Both the position numbers and the translations under genes were made by a program. From positions 20,665 to 84,664 of the forward strand of contig CALFUN010000005.1 in the NCBI GenBank assembly GCA_937929915.1: a stretch of DNA of 64,000 bases. The letters run 5' to 3'. The stretch is from an uncultured Caulobacterales bacterium. Lineage in GTDB: Bacteria; Pseudomonadota; Alphaproteobacteria; Caulobacterales; Maricaulaceae. This document shows positions 44,654-53,899 of the stretch, piece after piece. Under the pieces are notes generated by a model that made no database searches, was not told the DNA's origin, and worked only from the letters and a program-made list of their open reading frames with translations. How positions within the stretch are numbered: position 1 is the stretch's first letter; every line of letters starts with the position of its first letter.

Positions 44654-45739
44654 TTACATTGAAGGCATAACGCGTTTCTTTTTTTTCTGCTCTGCATCCA
44701 AATCTGGCTCACCATCGGCGGATAGCAGCACAGCAATCCACCGCGTTGTTGGAAATTGCGCCAAAATAATCATAATAATCACCGTCAAAGGCGCCGATAG
44801 AAACGCTCCCACCCCGCCCCAAAGCGCGGCCCATAGAGATAAGGATAAAACCACAACAAGTGCGGATAAATTCATCGAATCTCCCATCATTTTTGGCTGT
44901 ATTGTATTGCCAATCACGGTTTGCGCGCCAAATAATACAGCCGCCAGCACAGCCACACGGCCAAGGCTGTCAAATTCTACCAAAGCAAATAAGCACGGCA
45001 ATGCAACCGCAGCCAGTCCACCGACAATCGGGATATAATTTAAGATGAAGATCACTAAAGCCCAAAACAATGCGTTATCAAGGCCTAAAGCGGTCATGCC
45101 GATATAGGAAATAACAGTCTGCAAAAGGCTAATAATCGTCTGCACACCGATATATTTCTCAATCGCGCTGCGAATCCGCTCACCCACTTTACCGGCCTGA
45201 ATGCGGCGTTCAGGTTGCGGGAAAAGATCGTCCATTTTTTTAGGAAATGAAGACTGCGCTGCAAATAAAAAGGCGACATAAAGAGCAATCAACATAAAGT
45301 CTGACAGAACAGATTGAATCGCCGTAGCAAATCCCGCCAAGCCTTTTTGTATTTTACTTGTTAAACCAAATTGCGCGTCCAAAGACCCAAAGGATAAGTT
45401 ATCTTGCCCTGTGATATTCGATAGCCAAGCAAATAAATCGGCAATGCGCTCCTGATAGCGCGGCGATTCGCGCGCTATATCTGCCGCCGTATCAACAACA
45501 ACCAGCACAACACCAATCATACCAATAACAACTGTTAAAATCGCGACAGTTAGCGCTAGCCAATACGGAAATTTGGGGGATAAATCATCTAAAAACCGCG
45601 CAAATGCGTCAATGATAAGCCAAAAGAAAATCGCTAATGCAAAGGGGGTCATTATATCACGTGTCACATATAAAACTGTAATTAACGCAACAGCCGCTAA
45701 AAACAAAATACTTGTTCGCATCGTGTTATCTACGGTCAT
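44654..45739 (-). CDS. AI-2E family (PerM/TqsA-type) transporter
   Basis: 361-residue polytopic inner-membrane protein. Helices cluster at the N-terminus (ILFLAAVALITVLYV, FALAIFFWLIIDAFARFL, WLALTVAILTVVIGMIGVVL) and again at the C-terminal half (ALVIFILNYIPIVGG, FLSAPLTVIIMIILAQFP), with the family's conserved GNTIQPKMMG. Members include the E. coli AI-2 exporter TqsA and Na+/H+ antiporters, so the substrate is unknown. It is divergent from the HerA-like gene with a 96-base gap. Confidence 0.9.
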   Translation of the reverse strand: MTVDNTMRTSILFLAAVALITVLYVTRDIMTPFALAIFFWLIIDAFARFLDDLSPKFPYWLALTVAILTVVIGMIGVVLVVVDTAADIARESPRYQERIADLFAWLSNITGQDNLSFGSLDAQFGLTSKIQKGLAGFATAIQSVLSDFMLIALYVAFLFAAQSSFPKKMDDLFPQPERRIQAGKVGERIRSAIEKYIGVQTIISLLQTVISYIGMTALGLDNALFWALVIFILNYIPIVGGLAAVALPCLFALVEFDSLGRVAVLAAVLFGAQTVIGNTIQPKMMGDSMNLSALVVVLSLSLWAALWGGVGAFLSAPLTVIIMIILAQFPTTRWIAVLLSADGEPDLDAEQKKKKRVMPSM

Positions 45740-45835
45740 AAAGCCCCCAAATTATCTTTATTCTATTCATAAGGTTATATTGCATTCTTCTGCAATCCCT
45801 CATAACAAAATAATAGATTTTTCAAGGCATAATAT

Positions 45836-47440
45836 ATGACAGATCGTATTTTTCTCGGCAAAGACACAGATGGTGTCCAGCAACATTTACTGTTGAAACT
45901 TGCCAATCGCCACGGGCTTATCGCGGGCGCAACAGGGACAGGTAAAACCGTCACCTTGCAGATTTTAACCGAAGGCTTTTCCAAAGCAGGTGTTCCCGTT
46001 TTCGCTGCCGATGTTAAAGGCGATTTATCCGGCCTTAGCCAAGCTGGCTCTCCCACGCATAAGCTGCATGATAAGCTCATGGCGCGCGCACGGAAAATCG
46101 GCCTGATTGGAAATGATTATGAGAGCCTGCTCAGTGATAGCGGCGGCTATACATATGAAGCTATGCCAACAATATTCTGGGACTTATACGGCACGCAAGG
46201 TCATCCCGTCAGGACTACTATTTCTGAAATGGGGCCAACATTGCTCGCCCGCCTCATGAATTTAAACGAGACACAAGAAGGCATCCTCACCATCGCCTTT
46301 GAACTGGCTGAAGATCAAGAAATGCTACTGCTGGATATGAAAGATTTGCGCGCGCTGCTCAATTATATCTCGGATAATAAATCCGAGATTAGCCGTGAAT
46401 ATGGCAATGTAACGAGCCAATCTGTTGCCGCCATTCAACGCAGCCTATTAAAACTTGAACGCGCAGGGGCAGATGAGTTTTTCGCAGAACCCGCTTTAAA
46501 GCTTGAAGATTTAATGCATGTGAAAGACGGCAAAGGACTTGTCTCTATCTTGGCTGCGGATGAATTAATTAACTCCCCTGCACTTTATTCGACATTCCTG
46601 CTCTGGCTACTCTCTGAATTATTTGAAGAACTGCCTGAAATTGGAAACCCTGATAAGCCGAAAATGGTGTTCTTTTTTGACGAAGCCCATTTGCTCTTTG
46701 ATGATGCTCCCAAAGCGCTTGTGCAAAAAATTGAACAGGTTGCGCGGCTTATTCGTTCCAAAGGGGTTGGGATTTATTTTGTCACACAAAACCCGATGGA
46801 CATCCCCGATAGCGTATTAGGGCAACTGGGTAATCGTATCCAGCACGCCCTGCGCGCCTATACGCCCAAAGAACAAAAGGCCATTCGCGCCGCAGCTAGC
46901 TCATTTCGCGAAAATCCGAATTTGAATACCGAAGACGTCATCACTGATCTGGGTGTTGGCGAAGCACTTGTGTCTGTATTAGATGCCAAAGGCATTCCCA
47001 ATATTGTTGGCCGCACCCTTATCCGACCGCCGGCCTCTCGGCTGGGCCCTGCGACAAAAACAGAACGCGACGCCATCATAAAAGCCAGTGCATTAAAAGA
47101 TAAATATGCAAATACGCTCGACCGCGAAAGCGCTTATGAGCTATTAGAGGCGCGCACAGAAGCCGCAGAAGAAGCTGCCGAAAAAGCCGCGGAAAAAGCC
47201 AAAGCTGAAACAGAGACGGCCAAAGAGACAGCCCGAAAAAAGACAGCCTCTAAAAAGAGAAAAACCACCTCTAAACGCGCGCCGCGCAGCCGCACAAGCG
47301 GCCGTCGTAGCTCAACTCGCCGCAAAAAATCAGCCAGTGATGTGTTAAGTTATGAAGCCAAACTCATCGTACGGCAAGTCCTGCGCGCTCAGGGCCGTAA
47401 AATTCTGCGCGGCATATTAGGGTCTATGACGCGCCGCTAG
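45836..47440 (+). CDS. HerA-like ATPase, DUF853/YjgR family
   Basis: 534-residue P-loop ATPase of the FtsK/HerA superfamily. Walker A is GATGTGKT near residue 36 and Walker B is KMVFFFDEAH near residue 280, followed by the arginine region RLIRSKGVGIYFVTQNP. This is the conserved DUF853 core. The C-terminal 90 residues are a low-complexity Ala/Glu then Lys/Arg-rich tail that could bind nucleic acid. Members are annotated as helicase HerA-like or YjgR; biological role is poorly known. It lies 13 bases upstream of gluQ. Confidence 0.92.
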   Translation: MTDRIFLGKDTDGVQQHLLLKLANRHGLIAGATGTGKTVTLQILTEGFSKAGVPVFAADVKGDLSGLSQAGSPTHKLHDKLMARARKIGLIGNDYESLLSDSGGYTYEAMPTIFWDLYGTQGHPVRTTISEMGPTLLARLMNLNETQEGILTIAFELAEDQEMLLLDMKDLRALLNYISDNKSEISREYGNVTSQSVAAIQRSLLKLERAGADEFFAEPALKLEDLMHVKDGKGLVSILAADELINSPALYSTFLLWLLSELFEELPEIGNPDKPKMVFFFDEAHLLFDDAPKALVQKIEQVARLIRSKGVGIYFVTQNPMDIPDSVLGQLGNRIQHALRAYTPKEQKAIRAAASSFRENPNLNTEDVITDLGVGEALVSVLDAKGIPNIVGRTLIRPPASRLGPATKTERDAIIKASALKDKYANTLDRESAYELLEARTEAAEEAAEKAAEKAKAETETAKETARKKTASKKRKTTSKRAPRSRTSGRRSSTRRKKSASDVLSYEAKLIVRQVLRAQGRKILRGILGSMTRR

Positions 47441-47453
47441 GCGCATCGGTCAA

Positions 47454-48305
47454 ATGCGTACCCGCTTCGCGCCATCTCCGACAGGTTACCTGCATCTTGG
47501 ACATGTCATGGCTGCGCATATAGCCGTTGATTTTGCCGCAATTCATCATGGCGATTGCTTATTGCGAATTGAGGACACTGACCATACGCGCTGCAAGCCT
47601 GAATATACTCAAGCTATTTTAGGCGATTTGGATTGGCTTGGGATTAATTTTACGGATTCAATACGCAGCCAAAGCGCGCATTATCCTGATTATGCAAAGG
47701 TCGTGATAAATCTCTTAGAGCGCGGTCTTGCTTATCCGTGTCTATTCACACGCAGGCAGATAAAAGCGGGCTGCGTGCCAGAATATGACGCTGCAACTCT
47801 GGTTCAAAATTTTGGCCGAAATTGGCGCGATGATACCTTGCAAGCCCTCACACATGCCGCGCAACACACAAAGCCAAGCCTGCCATTTTCTATACGGCTT
47901 AATCTTGGCAAGGCCGTCAAAAAACTCCCCGCTGCCGCATGTATGTTCGAAGAAACAGGCCCGCTACATACAGGCACATATGACGCAGCCACCCTGCTCC
48001 CAAATATTGACCCCATCATTGCCCGTAAGGATATTGGGTGCAGCTATATGGTCGCAGGCCCGCATGATGATGCTGTGCAAGGCATGACCCATATTGTGCG
48101 CGGCGCTGATTTATTCACACAAACGCCGCTGCAAATTCTGCTTCAAGCCTTAATGGATTGGCCACGGCCTATCTATCATCATCATGGCTTAATTATGCGG
48201 CAGGACGGCAAGAAACTCTCCAAACGCAGCTTGGCAGAATCGATCGGAGCCATGCGCGATAATGGTATGTCGCCTCAAGATGTGCTGGCAAAGGCGCTGC
48301 CTTAG
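47454..48305 (+). CDS. gluQ: Glutamyl-queuosine tRNA(Asp) synthetase
   Basis: 283-residue GluRS paralogue lacking the anticodon-binding domain; it attaches glutamate to queuosine at position 34 of tRNA(Asp). The class I motifs are [14 protein letters not shown] (HIGH) at the N-terminus and KKLSKR (KMSKS-like) near residue 252. Length is typical of GluQRS. It is in the same pathway as queG at 21419, which makes the queuosine it modifies. It converges with, and overlaps by four bases, the isochorismatase-like gene. Confidence 0.95.
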   Translation: MRTRFAPSPTGYLHLGHVMAAHIAVDFAAIHHGDCLLRIEDTDHTRCKPEYTQAILGDLDWLGINFTDSIRSQSAHYPDYAKVVINLLERGLAYPCLFTRRQIKAGCVPEYDAATLVQNFGRNWRDDTLQALTHAAQHTKPSLPFSIRLNLGKAVKKLPAAACMFEETGPLHTGTYDAATLLPNIDPIIARKDIGCSYMVAGPHDDAVQGMTHIVRGADLFTQTPLQILLQALMDWPRPIYHHHGLIMRQDGKKLSKRSLAESIGAMRDNGMSPQDVLAKALP

Positions 48306-48847
48306 AGACAATCTGCTGTTTTGACCACTTCACAAAACTCCTCATGGATATTGGCGAGGCTAAGCTCATGGACGAGTTGGGCGGGGTAAAATGTACCATC
48401 CGCGCCCGTTCGGTCAAATGTTGCGCATGCATCTTCGGCGAGCTGTACATCAAAACCTAAATTCCCTGCCATACGTACAGTCGTCGAAACACAGTGATTG
48501 GTTGTTAAGCCTGCAATAAGCAGCTGCGTTATCCTGCTCGTCTCTAATTGGCTTTGCAACTGCGTGCCGATGAAACAGCTATTAACCCGTTTAATAATGT
48601 CAGCTTCATCGCCTTGCGGCGCTAATCCTGCCTTATAAGCCCCGCCCTCTTGATCTACGCGCAAAGGGCTATTGGGGTCTTGGCTATGATGACGACAATG
48701 GAAAATTGGCGCAGATCTCTCTCGCCATGCCTCAAGCAAAGCCCGTGCATTATCTTCGGCTTGCGGATTATTGCGCGCTCCGCCCCATACGCCCTCCACG
48801 TCAAAGCCAGTTTGCCAATCAATTAAAATCAAGGCTCGTTGTGTCAT
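48302..48847 (-). CDS. Isochorismatase-like cysteine hydrolase
   Basis: 181-residue cytoplasmic hydrolase of the isochorismatase/nicotinamidase superfamily. The catalytic Asp is in [10 protein letters not shown] near residue 9, and the nucleophile Cys is in [14 protein letters not shown] near residue 118. A conserved Lys is in IIKRVNSCF. Members cleave amides such as nicotinamide or N-carbamoyl compounds, or vinyl ethers; the substrate is not assignable. Confidence 0.9.
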   Translation of the reverse strand: MTQRALILIDWQTGFDVEGVWGGARNNPQAEDNARALLEAWRERSAPIFHCRHHSQDPNSPLRVDQEGGAYKAGLAPQGDEADIIKRVNSCFIGTQLQSQLETSRITQLLIAGLTTNHCVSTTVRMAGNLGFDVQLAEDACATFDRTGADGTFYPAQLVHELSLANIHEEFCEVVKTADCL

Positions 48848-48926
48848 ATATCACCTGTTCATTTCTGTGCGTTATCTTAGCCTAAAACACCGCTAGATAA
48901 AGCTCATAAGATTGTTATAAGCGAGC

Positions 48927-49970
48927 ATGGCTGATGCGTCTTTCACATTAGATATATGGTATTTTGCGGGCCTGTCAGGGGATCTGCGTAAGGGCCAAAT
49001 GCGCCGCCGCGTCATAGCGGGCGAGCCGATAAATCTGGGCCGCGACGATAATGGCCACATCTTTGCCATGCGCGATATTTGCCCGCACCGCGCCGCGCCG
49101 CTCTCAAAGGGGTGCCTGAAAGATGGCACCGTCGAATGCCCCTATCATGGCTGGCGTTTCGGGATTGCCGACGGGGCGTGCAAAGACATCCCTGCACTGA
49201 CAAACGATCAAGCCATGGATACTGAGAAGATAAAACTCCGCACCTTTCCTGTGCGCGAAGACGGGCAACTTATCTGGGTTTATATCGGCTCTAACCCCAA
49301 AGATACATCCGCGCCTCAAATAGAGCCGCCGCATTTCCCTTTTGCTGCGCGTAAACCTGCCATAGACGATCATGTGATACTTAACTGCCATGTCGATCAT
49401 GCCGTTATTGGCCTGATGGATCCTGCCCACGGCCCATATGTGCATCGCCAATGGTGGTGGCGCTCTGAGCGGTCTATACACGAGAAATCCAAGGCTTTTG
49501 AACCCAGAGAGCGCGGCTTTACCATGACCGCTCATAGTCCGTCTAGCAATAGCTTTGCCTATAGGTTACTTGGCGGAAAACCCATAACAGAAATTACATT
49601 TCAACTGCCGGGTATTCGTACGGAAAATATTAAGGTCGGCTCAAAAACCGTTTTATCTTTCACGGCTGTAACTCCGATTGACGCAAACCGCACGGAAATA
49701 CGGCAAGTCTTTTTCTCGAACCACACGCTCTTTAATACGCTCTCCCCCATCATCAAAGTTTTTGCCGCCAAATTCCTGCGCCAAGATAGCGATATGGTGG
49801 ATTTACAGCAGACAGGGCTAAAATTTGATCCATCACTTATGTTAGTTGAAGACGCAGACACGCAAGCCAAATGGTATTTCGCGCTCAAGAAAGAATGGGC
49901 CAAAAGCCGCGCAGACAACAGAGCTTTTAAAAATCCCGTCAAAGCAAAAACTTTGAAATGGAGAAGTTAA
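48927..49970 (+). CDS. Rieske 2Fe-2S aromatic ring-hydroxylating oxygenase
   Basis: 347 residues. The N-terminal Rieske domain has CPHRAAPLSKG and CPYHGWRF, with all four 2Fe-2S ligands (Cys-His and Cys-His). The C-terminal catalytic domain contains NCHVDHAVIGLMDPAHGPYVH, the expected mononuclear-iron region. It resembles single-component alpha subunits of the VanA or phthalate oxygenase type that need a separate reductase, which is not seen nearby. Substrate unknown. Its stop (TAATG) shares one base with the next gene's ATG. Confidence 0.88.
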   Translation: MADASFTLDIWYFAGLSGDLRKGQMRRRVIAGEPINLGRDDNGHIFAMRDICPHRAAPLSKGCLKDGTVECPYHGWRFGIADGACKDIPALTNDQAMDTEKIKLRTFPVREDGQLIWVYIGSNPKDTSAPQIEPPHFPFAARKPAIDDHVILNCHVDHAVIGLMDPAHGPYVHRQWWWRSERSIHEKSKAFEPRERGFTMTAHSPSSNSFAYRLLGGKPITEITFQLPGIRTENIKVGSKTVLSFTAVTPIDANRTEIRQVFFSNHTLFNTLSPIIKVFAAKFLRQDSDMVDLQQTGLKFDPSLMLVEDADTQAKWYFALKKEWAKSRADNRAFKNPVKAKTLKWRS

Positions 49971-51133
49971 TGCGCCGCATATTGAAATGGCTTGGCAGCT
50001 TTGCTTTGCTACTTATAATGGCTGCCGCATTTTATGTCTTCGCGATTTTAGTACCCCAAACGGATAGGCAGAAAAATCAAGTTCTCACGCATAATCCTTA
50101 TCCCGTCTCGGCCCAAGCTCAAGCGCTACATGACACATTATATATCGCCGATTTACACGCAGATAATTTGCTTTGGCGGCGCAATTCGGCCAAGCGCCAA
50201 AAGCGCGGGCATGTTGATCTGCCGCGCCTGCGTGATGGCGGTGTTGATTTCCAAGTCTTCTCAATCGTTACGAAATCTCCGCGTGGGCTAAACTTTAAAG
50301 ATAATGATGCCAGCGCGCCTGACGATGTGGCCTTGCTTGCCAAAGCGCAGCTTTGGCCGCTACGCACATGGGATTCGATTTATGAACGCGCAGTCTATCA
50401 AGCCAAGCGGCTCCATAAAATAGAATCCAATCCCAACAACAAGCTTGTTATTGCGCGCACAGCCTCTGACTTAACACAGCCTGACGGGACACTTATCGGC
50501 CTGCTATTAACAGAAGGCGCACATCCATTAGAGGGCAAAATTGAAAATATCGAAAAGCTCTATGATGCAGGCTACCGCGCTATGGGCCTACAGCATTTCT
50601 TCGACAATGCGCTTGGCGGTTCGATGCACGGAAAATCTAAATCTGGGCTGACTGATTTCGGACGGCAAGCTGTATTAGAGATGCGCCGCAAAAATATAAT
50701 TATTGACGTCGCCCATAGCTCCGAAGCTGTCGTGCGTGATGTTTTAAGCTTGACGCCAGATGCGGTCTTTATCTCACATGGCGGTACCGTTAGCCATTGC
50801 CCAAGAACGGCAAGCCGCAACCTACCCGATGATGTTTTAGTTCAAATAGCGCGCCGCGGCGGTATTATCGGTATTGGGTATTTTGGCGGTGTCATTTGTG
50901 ACATCTCGCCCAAAGGCATAGCCGCCGCGATTATACATGCCACTCATTTACTCGGCCCTGACGCTGTGGCGCTTGGCTCTGATTTTGACGGAGCCGTGAC
51001 AACAAGTCTGGATACATCAGAGCTTGCCGCGATTACGCATGAATTACTCAAGCAAGGCATGAGCACAGCACAAATTTCCAAAGTCATGGGCGCAAATGCC
51101 CGCGCATTTTTTGCCCGCGAACTTCCGCAATAA
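49970..51133 (+). CDS. Membrane dipeptidase, peptidase M19 family
   Basis: About 387 residues from ATG 49970, chosen because it overlaps the Rieske stop (TAATG) and has GGAG seven bases upstream; the track starts four codons earlier. One N-terminal hydrophobic helix (FALLLIMAAAFYVFAILV) anchors the enzyme, with the catalytic part outside the membrane. Metal ligands are in IADLHADNL and DVAHSS, and the conserved SHGGTVSHC and LGSDFDG follow. M19 enzymes cleave dipeptides with D- or L-residues. The pairing with a Rieske oxygenase is unexplained. Confidence 0.9.
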   Translation: MRRILKWLGSFALLLIMAAAFYVFAILVPQTDRQKNQVLTHNPYPVSAQAQALHDTLYIADLHADNLLWRRNSAKRQKRGHVDLPRLRDGGVDFQVFSIVTKSPRGLNFKDNDASAPDDVALLAKAQLWPLRTWDSIYERAVYQAKRLHKIESNPNNKLVIARTASDLTQPDGTLIGLLLTEGAHPLEGKIENIEKLYDAGYRAMGLQHFFDNALGGSMHGKSKSGLTDFGRQAVLEMRRKNIIIDVAHSSEAVVRDVLSLTPDAVFISHGGTVSHCPRTASRNLPDDVLVQIARRGGIIGIGYFGGVICDISPKGIAAAIIHATHLLGPDAVALGSDFDGAVTTSLDTSELAAITHELLKQGMSTAQISKVMGANARAFFARELPQ

Positions 51134-51135
51134 TT

Positions 51136-51384
51136 ATGTGGGAAGTTTATATAGTCCGCTGTTCTGACGGCACATTTTATACGGGTATTACCAATAATCT
51201 GGAAAAACGTATTCAAACGCATAATTGCGGGAAAGGCGCGAAATATACAGCGCGGCGCAGACCTGTTACATTGCTTTACCGCGAAGCGAGTGAAAATCGC
51301 AGTACAGCAACAAAACGCGAGCTAGAGATTAAAAAATACTCACGCGCGCGCAAAGCCCAGCTTATTGAGAGCCTAAAGGGCTAA
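51136..51384 (+). CDS. GIY-YIG nuclease superfamily protein
   Basis: 82 residues forming one GIY-YIG catalytic module of the UPF0213/YhbQ type. The motif appears as VYIVRCSDGTFYTGITNNLEKR, with the later RRRPVTLLYREASENRSTATKRE containing the conserved Arg and Glu. It starts two bases after the dipeptidase stop and ends overlapping the convergent TPR gene by four bases. Small stand-alone members are often DNA-processing or repair nucleases of unclear role. Confidence 0.92.
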   Translation: MWEVYIVRCSDGTFYTGITNNLEKRIQTHNCGKGAKYTARRRPVTLLYREASENRSTATKRELEIKKYSRARKAQLIESLKG

Positions 51385-52178
51385 AGCACATCACCTTCAA
51401 CTTCGTCCTCAAGCTGCGCTAGCCGGTCTTTGACAGCTTTCAACTCGGGATATAGCGCATTCGCTTCGCGGTAAGCCTCCAAAGCGTCTTCTTGGCGGCC
51501 AAGTTGCTCAAAAGCATTACCCAATGTCCAAAGTGCATAAAAGTGACGCGGTTCTAAGGTTAATGTACGCGCCGCTTCGGTTAAAGCCCGTGAATAATTT
51601 TCCTCCTCCAAAGCTAACCGCGACGAGCGCGCCCAGCCTTCTGCATAATCTGGCGAGAGTTCCGTTACATAATCAAACATACGACGCGCTTTTTTATTTT
51701 GGCTTTTGCTTTGCGCATCAGAGCCGCGGCGCAATACCAAATTCACAGATGCCGAACCGCTTTCGAGCCATATGACCCAAATTTCCTCGGCAATGAGATT
51801 TGCATTTTCAGGATTGGTTTCATCTTTTAGTTTTTCAAATAGGGCTGTCAGGCGCGCTTCGCGCTCGGCAGTTGCGCTCAGTTGCGAATAATCGGGTGTA
51901 TCAAACCCCGTACCTTCTGTGCCTTGCGGGATAATATCCTCATCCGCCCGGAGCTGTTCTGAATTCTCACCCCCCTCTTGATCGCCTGGCGGGCTATCGG
52001 GTTCCGTGATTTGCGGTTTGAATATATCATCATCCAAATCAGGGATGTCTGGCAGGTCAAATTGAGGGATTTCCAGAGCAGGCTTATCATCTTGCTGCGG
52101 CGTTTGCGCAGCGGCCATAGTCATAAAAGCGGTATTAAAACCGAAACTTATAATGAACCAAAGGAAAAATCTATGCAT
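51381..52178 (-). CDS. Secreted TPR-repeat protein
   Basis: About 265 residues. I take Met13 of the track ORF (MHRFFLWFIISF) as start because it gives a clean signal peptide ending AAAQ; the track's first codon is TTG. The only good ribosome site, GGAGG, lies 16 bases upstream, so the start remains uncertain. After an acidic Pro/Asp-rich segment come tetratricopeptide repeats (about residues 170-250, including DYAEGWARSSRLALEEENYSRAL and FYALWTLGNAFEQLGRQEDALEAYREA). A periplasmic scaffold role is likely; partners are unknown. Confidence 0.75.
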   Translation of the reverse strand: MHRFFLWFIISFGFNTAFMTMAAAQTPQQDDKPALEIPQFDLPDIPDLDDDIFKPQITEPDSPPGDQEGGENSEQLRADEDIIPQGTEGTGFDTPDYSQLSATAEREARLTALFEKLKDETNPENANLIAEEIWVIWLESGSASVNLVLRRGSDAQSKSQNKKARRMFDYVTELSPDYAEGWARSSRLALEEENYSRALTEAARTLTLEPRHFYALWTLGNAFEQLGRQEDALEAYREANALYPELKAVKDRLAQLEDEVEGDVL

Positions 52179-52228
52179 AGCACATATAATGACGCCTCCA
52201 ACCATATCTGGCAAGAGGCGTATTCATG

Positions 52229-52260
52229 ACAAAGCCGCTAGGAAAGCCCTAGGCGGTTGT
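52229..52260 (-). terminator. Possible terminator after rpmJ
   Basis: On the minus strand AACCGCCTAGG and CCTAGCGGCTT form a bulged stem around a short loop. The following T run is weak (CTTTGT). Confidence 0.45.
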
Positions 52261-52272
52261 ATGTGACTCGTC

Positions 52273-52398
52273 TTAACCTTGACGGGCCTTAAAACGTGGA
52301 TCCGTTTTGTTGATCACATAAAGACGACCCTTACGGCGCACAATTTGGCAATCGCGATGACGCCCTTTAAGGGATTTTAGTGAACTACGAACTTTCAT
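52273..52398 (-). CDS. rpmJ: 50S ribosomal protein L36
   Basis: 41 residues, too short for the ORF track. The sequence begins [20 protein letters not shown] and ends [11 protein letters not shown]. This is the typical alphaproteobacterial L36 that lacks the four zinc-binding cysteines of the classical form; only one Cys remains. It binds 23S rRNA in the large subunit. It stands alone, divergent from the transglycosylase gene, with a 174-base gap that contains no other ORF. Confidence 0.95.
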   Translation of the reverse strand: MKVRSSLKSLKGRHRDCQIVRRKGRLYVINKTDPRFKARQG

Positions 52399-52572
52399 GG
52401 CTCTGGCTTTCATTAAGCAAATAAACAAGAAGCCGCGATATATGCCGCCCGCAAGAGCAAGTCAAGCGGCAAGTCAGCGTAAAATACGGGTTAATTTCAC
52501 GTTAATCATAATAGCCAAATTGTCACAAATTCAGCCCTAGCCTCTCTGCGCAGCTCTTGCTAACCTTATATC

Positions 52573-53889
52573 ATGAAAAACCTAACTTTATCCGCGAGTT
52601 TTTTACTCTTAGCTGCCTTTTTATCGGCTTGCGCCAGCGCGCCAGATGCCGCTGCAGAAACCGCCGGAGAAACGCCGGCACAGACATCAACAGAGCCCGC
52701 GCAAGATGCAGCGGCAATTCGCGCGGGGTCCGTTGACACACGCCAAATCGCGCTCACGCAGGAACAAAGATTTACAGCGTGGAAAACAGATTTCATTCAC
52801 CGCGCGGCCGCAAAAGGTTATGATAAAGCCCGTGTGGCTCGCGTGATAAACCCTGCGAAAATTAACACACTCGCGCTGGACCGGGATCGGAAGCAACCTG
52901 AATTTTCCAAACCCGTTTGGTCATATGTTGACAGCGCCGCCTCTGCAGACCGTCTCAATAAAGGGCAAGAAAAACTCTCTGAAGCCGAAGCTATATTTAC
53001 ACAAGTCGAGAGCCGTTATCCTGTACCACGCCATATTTTAACGGCCATATGGGGTCTGGAGACGTCTTATGGGCGCATTATGGGAAATCATGACATTATC
53101 AGCGCTCTGTCAACCTTTGCCTTTGAAGGGCGGCGCAGTCAATTTGGCGAACAGCAATTATTGGCTATTCTAGATATGCTCGCTGCGGGAGATGTGCGCG
53201 AGGATCAACTGATCGGCTCTTGGGCGGGCGCTATGGGGATGACGCAATTCATTCCAACGACATTTCGAGACTATGCTGTCGACTTTGATGGCGACGGTAA
53301 TAAAAACCTATGGGACAGCCAAGGTGATGCCTTGGGCAGCGCAGCCCATTATCTCGCGCGCTCTGGCTGGCGAGCGGGTGAACCTGTCATGGCCGAAGTC
53401 AAAGTCGTGCCAGATTTTGATTATAGCTTGCTGGAGGGTACAACAAAAACCGTGAGCGAATGGACAGCTCTGGGCGTATCACCCATCAGCGGCGAGCGCT
53501 GGAGCCAAGATGCCAATTTCCTCAATGCAAAAATTATCGCCCCTGGCGGCCATAGAGGCCCGAAGCTTTTGACCTTTAAAAATTTCGACGTCATTAAGCG
53601 CTATAATAATTCGACAAGTTATGTGATGGGCGTGACAGTGCTGGGCGAAGCTTTGCGCGGTCAATCCGCCATCCGTACCGCTTGGCCACGCGATGATAAA
53701 CCACTCGCTTTTGAAGATAAGAAAAACATGCAGCGCAAATTAACGCAGCTTGGATATAGTACGGGCGGCATTGACGGACAAATTGGCCCGAATACGCGCA
53801 AAGCCATTCGCGCATGGCAAAAATCAAATGGGTTGCCTGCAGATGGATATATGGAGCAAACGCTTTATCAACGCTTAATGGCACAATAA
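52573..53889 (+). CDS. MltB-like lytic murein transglycosylase
   Basis: 438-residue lipoprotein (signal ending FLSAC, Cys20) that cleaves peptidoglycan glycan strands. The MltB/SLT_2 catalytic domain is shown by LTAIWGLETSYGRIMGNHDI, whose Glu is the catalytic acid, and by GAMGMTQFIPTTF. A C-terminal peptidoglycan-binding domain (about residues 372-438) is present: MQRKLTQLGYSTGGIDGQIGPNTRKAIRAWQ. The domain set matches MltB homologues with a PG_binding_1 module. Confidence 0.93.
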   Translation: MKNLTLSASFLLLAAFLSACASAPDAAAETAGETPAQTSTEPAQDAAAIRAGSVDTRQIALTQEQRFTAWKTDFIHRAAAKGYDKARVARVINPAKINTLALDRDRKQPEFSKPVWSYVDSAASADRLNKGQEKLSEAEAIFTQVESRYPVPRHILTAIWGLETSYGRIMGNHDIISALSTFAFEGRRSQFGEQQLLAILDMLAAGDVREDQLIGSWAGAMGMTQFIPTTFRDYAVDFDGDGNKNLWDSQGDALGSAAHYLARSGWRAGEPVMAEVKVVPDFDYSLLEGTTKTVSEWTALGVSPISGERWSQDANFLNAKIIAPGGHRGPKLLTFKNFDVIKRYNNSTSYVMGVTVLGEALRGQSAIRTAWPRDDKPLAFEDKKNMQRKLTQLGYSTGGIDGQIGPNTRKAIRAWQKSNGLPADGYMEQTLYQRLMAQ

Positions 53890-53899
53890 TGCCTACAGA

